A DNA stretch of 64,000 nucleotides from Pseudomonadales bacterium (GTDB lineage: Bacteria; Pseudomonadota; Gammaproteobacteria; Pseudomonadales; UBA5862): contig JACKOQ010000005.1 in assembly GCA_024234215.1 (NCBI GenBank), forward strand, positions 124,001 to 188,000, written 5' to 3'. Below, piece by piece: positions 1-8,260 of this stretch. The notes under the pieces are model-generated. The model ran no database searches and had not been told where the DNA came from. It saw nothing but the letters and a program-made list of their open reading frames with translations. The position numbers and the translations under genes are program-made. How positions within the stretch are numbered: position 1 is the first letter of the stretch; every line of letters starts with the position of its first letter.

Positions 1-1167
1 ACCCTCGAACCCCAGGCCAACTGGAAAGTGCTGCTCGACCGGGTGATCGATGGCCAGCTCGATGGCGCCCACATGCTGGCCGGGCAGCCGCTCGGCGCCT
101 CGGTCGGCATCGGCACCAAGGCCGAGGTGATCACCGCCTTCAGCATGGACCTCAATGGCAATGGCATCACCCTCTCCAACGAGGTGTGGCAGAAGATGAA
201 ACCGGCGCTGCCGCTCGGCGCCGATGGCAAGCCGCTGCATCCGATCAAGGCCGACGCGCTGAAACCGGTGGTGGCCGAGTTCCGCGCCCAGGGCAAGCCG
301 TTCAAGATGGGCATGGTGTTCCCGGTGTCGACCCACAACTACGAGCTGCGCTACTGGCTGGCCGCCGGCGGCATTCACCCGGGCTACTACAGCGCGAATG
401 ACCCAGCGGGTCTGACCAGTGCCGAGGTGCAACTGGCGGTGACGCCGCCGCCGCAGATGCCGGTCACCCTCGAAGCCGGCACCATCAATGGCTACTGCGT
501 CGGTGAGCCCTGGAACCAGCAGGCGGTGTTCAAGGGCATCGGCGTGCCGGTGATCACCGACTACGAGATCTGGAAGAACAACCCTGAGAAGGTCTTTGGC
601 GTCACCAAGACCTGGGCCGAGCAGAATCCGGTCACCCACAAGAAGGTGCTGAAGGCGCTGATTCGCGCCGCCATCTGGCTCGACGAGAACAACAACGCCA
701 ACCGCGCCGAAGCGGTGAAGATGCTGTCGCGTGCGGAATATGTCGGTGCGGATGCAGCGGTGATCGCCAACAGCATGACCGGCACCTTCGAGTATGAGAA
801 GGGCGACAAACGTGCCGTGCCCGACTTCAACGTCTTCTTCCGGCACCAGGCGACCTACCCCTTCTACTCCGACGCGATCTGGTACCTGACCCAGATGCGC
901 CGCTGGGGCCAGATTGCCGAGCAGAAACCGGATGAGTGGTACGCGCAGACCGCCAAACAGGTCTATCGCCCCGATCTCTATCTGGCGGCGGCCAAGGAGC
1001 TGGTCAGCGAGGGCCATGCCAAGCAGGAAGATTTCCCCTGGAGCAGCGACGGCTACCGTCCCGCCCAGAGCGACTTCATCGATGGCGTGCGCTATGACGG
1101 CAAGCAGCCCAACGCCTACCTGGAGCAGTTCAAGATCGGACTCAAGGGCGCACAGAGCGCGCAGTGA
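1..1167 (+). CDS. nrtA: Nitrate ABC transporter substrate-binding protein, 5' partial
   Basis: Periplasmic solute-binding component of a nitrate importer (NrtA/CmpA family). The frame is open from base 1 to the TGA at 1165-1167, so the N-terminus and any export signal lie outside the window; about 388 C-terminal residues are visible. Family-like segments include HMLAGQPLGA near the left edge, NGYCVGEPWNQQAVF in the middle and TKTWAEQNPVTHKKVLKAL further on. nrtB follows after 115 bp, then a double ATPase gene and the nitrite and nitrate reductases. Nitrate is therefore the inferred ligand; bicarbonate, the CmpA ligand in the same family, is not supported by the neighbours. Confidence 0.93.
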   Translation, partial: TLEPQANWKVLLDRVIDGQLDGAHMLAGQPLGASVGIGTKAEVITAFSMDLNGNGITLSNEVWQKMKPALPLGADGKPLHPIKADALKPVVAEFRAQGKPFKMGMVFPVSTHNYELRYWLAAGGIHPGYYSANDPAGLTSAEVQLAVTPPPQMPVTLEAGTINGYCVGEPWNQQAVFKGIGVPVITDYEIWKNNPEKVFGVTKTWAEQNPVTHKKVLKALIRAAIWLDENNNANRAEAVKMLSRAEYVGADAAVIANSMTGTFEYEKGDKRAVPDFNVFFRHQATYPFYSDAIWYLTQMRRWGQIAEQKPDEWYAQTAKQVYRPDLYLAAAKELVSEGHAKQEDFPWSSDGYRPAQSDFIDGVRYDGKQPNAYLEQFKIGLKGAQSAQ

Positions 1168-1282
1168 TCTGTACGGCGTCGGGGTGGCATGACCGCCACC
1201 CTGACCTCCGGAATGAATCGATCCACCCAAGCAAATCAGCCAATTTGCCCAACCCAAGTCCAAAATGGCAGGAGTTTGAACC

Positions 1283-2305
1283 ATGACGGCACGCCTCGTT
1301 AGATTCTTCGACCTCATCGGTCTGCAGTTCATGGTCCCGATGACCCGGCTGGCCGCGGGCGAAAGCCCAAGGCAGCAGGCACGTGAGCTGTGGATGATGG
1401 TGGGTGTGCCGCTGGTGGCGCTCGGCATCTTCCTGCTGCTGTGGCACCTCGGCGCCGCGCGGATTCAGACCAGCCTCGGCACCATTCCCGGACCACTGCA
1501 GGTGTGGACGGAGTTCACCGGGCTGCTCGACGAGCACCGCGCCGAGCGCCTGCGTGAAACCGAATTCAAGCAGCGCCAGATCGAGCGCAACAAGGCACTG
1601 CTGGCCGAAAACCCGCAGGCCAAACCCGCCCCGCTGCGTGCCTACACCGGCAAGGCGACCTACCTCGACCAGATCGCGACCAGCCTGATGACGGTGTTCG
1701 CCGGTTTTCTGCTCGCCACCCTGCTGGCGGTGCCGATCGGCATCCTCTGCGGTCTCAGCCGGGTGATCAACTCGGCACTCAACCTGCTGATCCAGATTTT
1801 CAAACCGGTCTCGCCACTGGCCTGGCTGCCGATCGTCACCATCGTGGTCAGCGCGCTCTATACCAACACCTCGGGCGGCTGGATGTCGAAGTCCTTCATC
1901 GTCTCCTCGATCACCGTCACCCTCTGCTCGCTCTGGCCAACCCTGATCAACACCGCGATGGGGGTGGCCTCGATCGACAAGGATCTGATGAACGTCGGCC
2001 GCATGCTGCGCCTGAACTGGTTCACCCAGGTGCGCAAGATCGTCATGCCCTCGGCGCTGCCGCTGATCTTCACCGGCCTGCGGCTGTCGCTGGGGGTGGG
2101 CTGGATGGTGCTGATCGCCGCCGAGATGCTGGCGCAGAACCCGGGTCTTGGAAAATTCGTCTGGGATGAGTTCCAGAACGGCAGCTCGCAATCGCTGGGG
2201 CGGATCATGGTGGCGGTCTTCACCATCGGCATCATCGGCTTTGCGCTCGATCGGCTGATGCTGACGCTGCAAAAGCTGTTCTCCTTCGGCCAGAACACCC
2301 CCTGA
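1283..2305 (+). CDS. nrtB: Nitrate ABC transporter permease
   Basis: Inner-membrane permease of the nitrate importer, 340 residues, binding-protein-dependent transport family. After a first hydrophobic segment (about residues 35-55) there is a charged stretch of about 80 residues. The transmembrane core starts near residue 130 (SLMTVFAGFLLATLLAVPIG), and the conserved cytoplasmic EAA-type loop that contacts the ATPase is around residues 235-265 (VRKIVMPSALPLIFTGLRLS). It is longer than many NrtB proteins because of the N-terminal extension. The ATG follows AGGAGTTTGAACC. The partner ATPase gene starts 28 bp downstream. Confidence 0.92.
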   Translation: MTARLVRFFDLIGLQFMVPMTRLAAGESPRQQARELWMMVGVPLVALGIFLLLWHLGAARIQTSLGTIPGPLQVWTEFTGLLDEHRAERLRETEFKQRQIERNKALLAENPQAKPAPLRAYTGKATYLDQIATSLMTVFAGFLLATLLAVPIGILCGLSRVINSALNLLIQIFKPVSPLAWLPIVTIVVSALYTNTSGGWMSKSFIVSSITVTLCSLWPTLINTAMGVASIDKDLMNVGRMLRLNWFTQVRKIVMPSALPLIFTGLRLSLGVGWMVLIAAEMLAQNPGLGKFVWDEFQNGSSQSLGRIMVAVFTIGIIGFALDRLMLTLQKLFSFGQNTP

Positions 2306-2333
2306 ACCGACACATCCAGCGGAAGCAACCACC

Positions 2334-4007
2334 ATGTCACTGCTCAATCTGCGCAACATCAGCAAGAGTTTCGGCACCGGCAGCCAGAAGAGCGAGGTGC
2401 TCAAACAGATCAACCTCAGCATCGACGAGGGGGAGTTCGTCGCCATCGTCGGCTTCTCCGGCAGCGGCAAGAGCACGCTGATCAACACCATCGCCGGGCT
2501 GATCTTCCCCGACAGCGGCGAGGCACTGGTCCGCGACGAGAAAATCCGTGGCCCCGGCCCTGAGCGCGGCATGGTGTTTCAGAGCTACTCGCTGATGCCG
2601 TGGCTCAGCGTCTATGACAACGTCGCGCTGGCCGTCAACCAGGTGCACAGGAGCTGGTCAAAGGCGCAACGCGACGCCCACATCCGCAAGTACATCGCTC
2701 TGGTCAACCTGACGCCAGCCACCGAAAAACGGCCGGCCGAGCTCTCCGGCGGCATGCGCCAGCGGGTCGCCGTGGCGCGGGCACTGGCCGCCAGCCCCGA
2801 CATCCTGCTGCTCGATGAACCGCTGTCGGCGCTCGATGCCCTGACCCGCGGCAATCTGCAAGAGGAGATCCTGCGCATCTGGGAAGAGGAGAAGAAGACC
2901 GTCATCCTGATCACCAACGATGTCGACGAAGGGCTGCTGATGGCCGACCGGGTGATTCCGCTGACGCTGGGCCCCGGCGCCACCTTCGGCCCCGAGTTCG
3001 TCGTCGACCTGCCGCGGCCGCGCGACCGCGTCGAGATGAACCACAACGCCCGCTTCAAGGCGCTGCGTGGTGAAATCACCCAGTACCTGCTCGCGCTCGG
3101 CCAGGGCAAGCAGGAACAGGGCAGTCGCAACGAGATCCAGCTGCCGCCGGTGCGCCCCAACACCAGCAACGACTTTGCCCGTGACCTGTCGACGCTGAAA
3201 GAGAGCCCACGCAACCTCGGTCAGGCGCGTTACCTCGAATTCGCCAACCTCAGCAAGATCTACCCGACTCCGAAGGGGCCGGTGGCGGTGGTCAAGGGGT
3301 TCGACCTGCTGATGAAGAAAGGAGAGTTCGTCTCCATCATCGGCCACTCCGGCTGCGGCAAGTCGACCGTGCTGTCGATGGCGGCCGGGCTCAATGACAT
3401 CAGCGAAGGCGGCATCGTGCTCGATGGCAAGGAGATCGACGGCGCCGGCCCCGACCGCGCGGTGGTGTTCCAGGCCCCCAGTCTGTTCCCCTGGATGAGC
3501 GCCTTCGACAATGTCGCGCTCGGCGTCGAGCAGGTCTATCCCCATGCCACACCGAATGAGCGCGACGACATCGTCGAGTACTACCTGACCCGTGTCGGAT
3601 TGGCCAATTCGATGCACAAGCGCGCCAGCGAGCTTTCCGGCGGCATGAAGCAGCGGGTCGGCATCGCTCGCGCCTTTGCCCTCTCGCCCAAGCTGCTGTT
3701 GCTGGATGAGCCCTTCGGCATGCTCGATTCGCTGACCCGCTGGGAGCTGCAGGAGGTGCTGATGGAGGTGTGGAGCCGTGCCCAGCTCACCGCCATCATG
3801 ATCACCCACGATGTCGACGAAGCCATTCTGCTCGGCGACCGGGTGGTGATGATGACCAACGGCCCCGAGGCCCGCGTCGGCAAAATTCTCGAAGTCGACC
3901 TGCCCCGACCGCGCAGCCGGCGCGAACTGCTGAGCCATCCCCGTTATTACGAACTGCGTGAATCGCTGATCCAGTTTCTGGCCGAGTGTGACCATGCCAG
4001 ACATTGA
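2334..4007 (+). CDS. nrtC: Nitrate ABC transporter ATPase, two fused ATPase domains (NrtC/NrtD type)
   Basis: A single 557-residue protein carrying both nucleotide-binding domains of the importer. Domain 1 has Walker A GFSGSGKST at 40-48, signature LSGGMRQRV and Walker B ILLLDEP. Domain 2 has Walker A GHSGCGKST at 337-345, LSGGMKQRV and LLLLDEP. A linker of about 50 residues near 250-300 separates them. Classical cyanobacterial systems use separate NrtC (ATPase plus a binding-protein-like domain) and NrtD genes; here two ATPases are fused and no solute-binding domain is present. Domain 1 has Asn195 (ITNDVDE) where the H-loop histidine is expected, whereas domain 2 has His492 (ITHDVDE). Domain 1 may therefore be catalytically weak. 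Confidence 0.9.
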   Translation: MSLLNLRNISKSFGTGSQKSEVLKQINLSIDEGEFVAIVGFSGSGKSTLINTIAGLIFPDSGEALVRDEKIRGPGPERGMVFQSYSLMPWLSVYDNVALAVNQVHRSWSKAQRDAHIRKYIALVNLTPATEKRPAELSGGMRQRVAVARALAASPDILLLDEPLSALDALTRGNLQEEILRIWEEEKKTVILITNDVDEGLLMADRVIPLTLGPGATFGPEFVVDLPRPRDRVEMNHNARFKALRGEITQYLLALGQGKQEQGSRNEIQLPPVRPNTSNDFARDLSTLKESPRNLGQARYLEFANLSKIYPTPKGPVAVVKGFDLLMKKGEFVSIIGHSGCGKSTVLSMAAGLNDISEGGIVLDGKEIDGAGPDRAVVFQAPSLFPWMSAFDNVALGVEQVYPHATPNERDDIVEYYLTRVGLANSMHKRASELSGGMKQRVGIARAFALSPKLLLLDEPFGMLDSLTRWELQEVLMEVWSRAQLTAIMITHDVDEAILLGDRVVMMTNGPEARVGKILEVDLPRPRSRRELLSHPRYYELRESLIQFLAECDHARH

Positions 4008-4055
4008 TCGAACCATTCCATCACATCACGCCTGCACAACCATCGGAGCAGAGCC

Positions 4056-6605
4056 ATGAAAAAACAGAACCTCGTCGTCATCGGCAATGGCATGGTCGGG
4101 CAGAAGCTGCTCGATCAGCTGGCTGAATCGGGTGCGACGGCGCGCTACGCCATCACCGTGCTGTGCGAGGAGCCCCGCCCGGCCTATGACCGGGTGCAGC
4201 TCACCGCCTACTTCTCCGGCAGCAGCGCCGCCGATCTGGCGCTGGTCGAGCAGACCTTCTTCGACACCCATGGCATTGCCCTGCAGCTCAACTGCCGCAG
4301 TGTCGCCATCGACCGCGACAAGCGGCAGGTGCACAGTGCCGCGGGCGCCTGCTTCGACTATGACAAGCTGGTGCTGGCCACCGGCTCCTACCCCTTCGTG
4401 CCACCGATTCCGGGCCATGACCGTGACGGCTGCTACGTCTATCGCACCATCGAGGATCTCGACGCGATCCGGCAGGGGGCCAGTGGCCGCAGCAGCGGCG
4501 TGGTGGTCGGCGGCGGATTGCTCGGCCTCGAAGCGGCCAAGGCATTGAAAGATCTCGGCCTCAAGACCCATGTCGTCGAGTTCGCGCCACGGCTGATGGC
4601 GGTGCAGGTCGATGAAGGCGGCGGCCGCATCCTGCGTGGCAAGATCGAGGCGCTCGGGGTGACCGTCCACACCGAGAAGAACACCCAGGAGATCGTCGAT
4701 GGCAGCGGCATGCGCCACCGGATGCGCTTCGTCGATGGCAGCGAGCTCGAAAGCGACCTGATCGTCTTCTCCGCCGGCATCCGTCCGCGCGACGAACTGG
4801 CACGCCAGGCCGGCCTTGAAGTCGGTCCACGCGGCGGCGTGGTGATCAACGACTGGTGCCAGACCTCCGACCCCAATATCTACGCCATCGGCGAGGTGGC
4901 GCTGTGGGATGGCCGCATCTTCGGTCTGGTGGCACCGGGCTACCAGATGGCGCGGGTCGCAGCCAGCCACCTGCAGGGCAGCGAGGTGGTCGCCTTCACC
5001 GGCGCCGACATGAGCACCAAGCTCAAGCTGATGGGGGTCGATGTCGCCAGCATCGGCGATGCCCACGCCCGCACCCCGGGTGCGCGCAGCTACACCTACA
5101 TCGACGAAGCCAAGGAGATCTACAAACGCATCATCGTCAGCGGTGATGGCAAGAAGCTGCTCGGCAGCGTGCTGGTCGGTAACAGCGATGAGTATGGAAC
5201 GCTGTTGCAGCAGGTGCTGAACGACATTCCGCTGCCGGAGAACCCCGACCAGCTGATTCTGCCCAGTTACGACGGCAGTGCCGCCAAGGGCCTCGGCGTC
5301 GACGCCCTGCCCGACAGCGCCCAGATCTGCTCCTGCAACAATGTCTCCAAGGGCGCGCTGTGCGGTGCCATTGCCGGCGGCGGGGTGACACTGGCCGAGC
5401 TCAAGGCCACCACCAAGGCGGCCACCAGTTGCGGTGGTTGCAGTGCGCTGGTCACCCAGGTGCTCAATGCCGAACTGGTCAAGCAGGGCATCGAGGTCAA
5501 GCGCGACCTCTGCGAGCACTTCCCCTACTCGCGCCAGGAGCTCTACCACCTGGTGCGGGTCGGCGAGATCCGCTCGTTCAGGGCGCTGATCGGCAAACAT
5601 GGCCGCGGCCTCGGCTGCGACATCTGCAAGCCGGTGGTGGCGTCGATTCTCGCCTCCTGCTGGAACGACCATGTGCTCGATGGCCAGCACGCCGTGCTGC
5701 AGGACACTAACGACTACTATCTGGCCAACATGCAGAAGGATGGCAGCTACTCGGTGGTGCCACGGGTGGCCGGTGGCGAGATCACTCCGGACAAACTGGT
5801 GGCGATCGGTCAGGTGGCAATGAAGTATGACCTCTACACCAAGATTACCGGCGGCCAGCGCATCGACCTGTTCGGTGCCCGTGTCGAGCAGTTGCCGCTG
5901 ATCTGGAAAGATCTGATCGAAGCCGGCTTCGAATCGGGCCATGCCTACGGCAAGGCGCTGCGCACGGTGAAATCCTGCGTCGGCAGCACCTGGTGCCGCT
6001 ATGGAATGCAGGACAGCGTCGGCATGGCGATTCTGGTCGAGAACCGCTACAAGGGGCTGCGCGCGCCGCACAAGCTGAAGATGGCGGTCTCCGGCTGCAC
6101 CCGCGAATGCGCCGAGGCCCAGAGCAAGGATGTCGGCGTCATCGCCACCGAACGCGGCTGGAGCCTCTACCTCTGCGGCAATGGCGGCATGAAACCCCGT
6201 CACGCCGACCTGTTCGCCACCGATCTGGACGACGCCGCGCTGCTGCGCGCCATCGACCGCTTCCTGATGTTCTACATCCGCACCGCCGACCGGTTGCAGC
6301 GCACCTCGGTCTGGATGGACAACCTCGAAGGCGGCATCGACTACCTGAGGGCAGTGATTCTCGATGACAGCCTCGGCATTGGTGCCGAGCTGGAGCAGCA
6401 GATGCAGCTGATCATCGACACCTACCAGTGTGAATGGAAGAGCGCAGTCGAGGATCCAGCCAAACTCAAACGCTTCCGCCACTTCGTCAACAGCGATGCC
6501 GGCGACAGCAACATCCGCTTCGTGCAGGAGCGCGGGCAGAAACGTCCGATCAGCGAGCGCGAGCGCAACCTCGAAAACAAACCCAGGATCAAACTGGTCC
6601 AATGA
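4056..6605 (+). CDS. nirB: Assimilatory NADH-dependent nitrite reductase, large subunit
   Basis: Reduces nitrite to ammonium in the cytoplasm with NAD(P)H, using FAD, Fe-S clusters and siroheme. The 849 residues match the usual length. Order: FAD/NAD(P)-binding oxidoreductase (VVIGNGMVG at the N-terminus, second dinucleotide fold VVVGGGLLGLEAA near 150), a BFD-like [2Fe-2S] domain (ICSCNNV ... TSCGGCSALV, about 425-475), then the sulfite/nitrite reductase half. Siroheme/[4Fe-4S] cysteines are visible at C641, C647, C681 and C685 (CVGSTWC ... SGCTREC). GGAG precedes the ATG. The stop overlaps the nirD start (ATGA), indicating translational coupling. Confidence 0.97.
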   Translation: MKKQNLVVIGNGMVGQKLLDQLAESGATARYAITVLCEEPRPAYDRVQLTAYFSGSSAADLALVEQTFFDTHGIALQLNCRSVAIDRDKRQVHSAAGACFDYDKLVLATGSYPFVPPIPGHDRDGCYVYRTIEDLDAIRQGASGRSSGVVVGGGLLGLEAAKALKDLGLKTHVVEFAPRLMAVQVDEGGGRILRGKIEALGVTVHTEKNTQEIVDGSGMRHRMRFVDGSELESDLIVFSAGIRPRDELARQAGLEVGPRGGVVINDWCQTSDPNIYAIGEVALWDGRIFGLVAPGYQMARVAASHLQGSEVVAFTGADMSTKLKLMGVDVASIGDAHARTPGARSYTYIDEAKEIYKRIIVSGDGKKLLGSVLVGNSDEYGTLLQQVLNDIPLPENPDQLILPSYDGSAAKGLGVDALPDSAQICSCNNVSKGALCGAIAGGGVTLAELKATTKAATSCGGCSALVTQVLNAELVKQGIEVKRDLCEHFPYSRQELYHLVRVGEIRSFRALIGKHGRGLGCDICKPVVASILASCWNDHVLDGQHAVLQDTNDYYLANMQKDGSYSVVPRVAGGEITPDKLVAIGQVAMKYDLYTKITGGQRIDLFGARVEQLPLIWKDLIEAGFESGHAYGKALRTVKSCVGSTWCRYGMQDSVGMAILVENRYKGLRAPHKLKMAVSGCTRECAEAQSKDVGVIATERGWSLYLCGNGGMKPRHADLFATDLDDAALLRAIDRFLMFYIRTADRLQRTSVWMDNLEGGIDYLRAVILDDSLGIGAELEQQMQLIIDTYQCEWKSAVEDPAKLKRFRHFVNSDAGDSNIRFVQERGQKRPISERERNLENKPRIKLVQ

Positions 6606-6970
6606 GCATCCACACCATGAGCACCCCCCTCTCCCAACAGTGGCATCCAGTCTGCCCACTGGAAGAAATTCTGCCCGACAGCGGCATCTGTGCCGCGATC
6701 GATCAACGGCAGATCGCCCTCTTCCGCGTCGGTGACGGCAGCGACCTGTATGCCCTCGACAACTACGATCCGATCGGCAAGGCCAACGTGCTCTCCCGCG
6801 GGCTGGTCGGCGACCTGCGCGGCACCCTGGTGGTGGCCTCGCCGCTCTACAAGCAGCACTTCAGCCTGGCCAGCGGCCGCTGTCTCGAACAGGAGGAGGT
6901 GGCAGTCGCCACCTATCCGGTGCGGGTCAACGACGGTTGGGTCGAAGTGGCGTTGACCACGGCGGAATGA
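6602..6970 (+). CDS. nirD: Nitrite reductase small subunit
   Basis: Rieske-like small subunit of the NirBD nitrite reductase, 122 residues. The start chosen is the ATG at 6602 that overlaps the nirB stop by four bases; a second ATG at 6617 would also serve. The fold segments WHPVCPLEEIL, LYALDNYDPIGKANVLSRG and SPLYKQHFSLASGRC are those of NirD. The metal-binding Cys/His pairs of true Rieske proteins are absent, as is usual in this family. It sits in the operon between nirB and a NirB-like flavoprotein. Confidence 0.94.
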   Translation: MSIHTMSTPLSQQWHPVCPLEEILPDSGICAAIDQRQIALFRVGDGSDLYALDNYDPIGKANVLSRGLVGDLRGTLVVASPLYKQHFSLASGRCLEQEEVAVATYPVRVNDGWVEVALTTAE

Positions 6971-6986
6971 CGGGGAGCTACCAACG

Positions 6987-8231
6987 ATGCAACCGGAACG
7001 TCTGATCATCATCGGCAATGGCATGGTCGGCAGCCGCCTGCTGGAGGAGCTGCTCAAGCGTGACCGCGATCGCTACCACATCACCCTGTTCGGCGCCGAA
7101 CCCCACGTCGCCTACAACCGCATCCTGCTCTCCTCGCTGCTTGCCGGCGACAAGAGCGAGGCGCAGATCATGTTCCATGACCGGAGCTGGTACCAGCAGC
7201 AACAGATCACGCTGCATCTGGGTGAGACCGTCACCACCATCGACCCGATCAAGCACCTTGTGCGCAGTGACCGCGGCACCTGCCTGCACTACGACAAGCT
7301 GGTGCTGGCAACCGGCTCCAGGCCCATGGTTCCGCCGATTCCCGGCCATGATCTGCCCGGCGTCATCGCGCTGCGCACGCTCGATGACACCCGCAGACTG
7401 CTCGATGCCTGCACAGATCGGCGCCATGCGGTGGTGATCGGCGGCGGTCTGCTTGGCCTGGAGACCGCCCATGGCCTGTTGCGCCAGGGCATGGCGGTGA
7501 CGGTGGTGCACAACAGCACCCATCTGATGAACCGACAGCTCGACGAAACGGCCGCACGACTGCTGCAGGGCCATCTCGAACAGCAGGGCATCCGCTTCAT
7601 GCTGAATGCCGACACCCGTGTCATCGAGGGCGATCCACTGCAAGGCGTCAGTGGAGTGGCCTTTGCCGATGGCAGCCGCATCGATGCCGATCTGGTGGTG
7701 ATGGCGATCGGCATTCGACCCAATGTCGATCTGGCCCGCCAGACCGGTCTCGCCATCGGCCGTGGCATCACCGTCGATAGCCAACTGCGTAGCTCCGACC
7801 CGGCCATCTTCGCCGTCGGCGAGTGCGTCGAACTGCATGGCGAACTGTTCGGACTGGTGGCGCCGCTCTATCAGCAGGCCCGCGCGCTGGCCGAACATCT
7901 GACTGGCGGCAGTGACGACCACTTCGTTCCAGCGGCCACCTCGACCCAGCTCAAGGTGACCGGCGTCGACCTCTTCTCGGCCGGAGATTTCACCGAGAGC
8001 ACACAACGGCAGACGCTGCTCTACTCCGACCTGGCCTGCGGCATCTACAAGAAACTGGTGCTGCAGGATGATCGACTGATCGGCGCCGTCCTCCATGGTG
8101 CCGTGAAGGATGGCAACTGGTACTTCGATCTGATCCAAAACGGCACATCGGTGGCCGGGCTGCGTGAGCTGCTGATCTTCGGCAGCGCCTTCTGCGCCCA
8201 GGAGGGCGCCGGCACGCTGCAGGCCGCCTGA
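6987..8231 (+). CDS. FAD/NAD(P)-dependent oxidoreductase, likely electron-transfer partner of NasA
   Basis: 414-residue flavoprotein of the pyridine nucleotide-disulfide oxidoreductase class, equivalent to the first half of NirB. It shares the opening LIIIGNGMVGSRLLEEL, the second nucleotide fold (VVIGGGLLGLETAHGL, about 150-165) and the FAD segment IFAVGECVELHGELFGLVAP with NirB. It lacks the BFD and siroheme domains. Its place directly before nasA suggests the role played by Klebsiella NasC or Bacillus NasB: passing electrons from NADH to nitrate reductase. A GGGAG ribosome site precedes the ATG. Resemblance to rubredoxin reductases leaves the exact partner open. Confidence 0.85.
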   Translation: MQPERLIIIGNGMVGSRLLEELLKRDRDRYHITLFGAEPHVAYNRILLSSLLAGDKSEAQIMFHDRSWYQQQQITLHLGETVTTIDPIKHLVRSDRGTCLHYDKLVLATGSRPMVPPIPGHDLPGVIALRTLDDTRRLLDACTDRRHAVVIGGGLLGLETAHGLLRQGMAVTVVHNSTHLMNRQLDETAARLLQGHLEQQGIRFMLNADTRVIEGDPLQGVSGVAFADGSRIDADLVVMAIGIRPNVDLARQTGLAIGRGITVDSQLRSSDPAIFAVGECVELHGELFGLVAPLYQQARALAEHLTGGSDDHFVPAATSTQLKVTGVDLFSAGDFTESTQRQTLLYSDLACGIYKKLVLQDDRLIGAVLHGAVKDGNWYFDLIQNGTSVAGLRELLIFGSAFCAQEGAGTLQAA

Positions 8232-8260
8232 AGCTGACATGGCAATCCGCGGGAGCCATC

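Noticed and set aside
4026..6659. 877-codon open frame on the - strand opposite nirB
   Set aside because: Mirror frame of a GC-rich gene. nirB shows every family motif and conserved cysteines; the antisense product has none. The same applies to long frames opposite nrtC (2658-4016), nasA (8564-10498), recJ (14389-16356), lepA (36969-38603) and purF (56406-58115).
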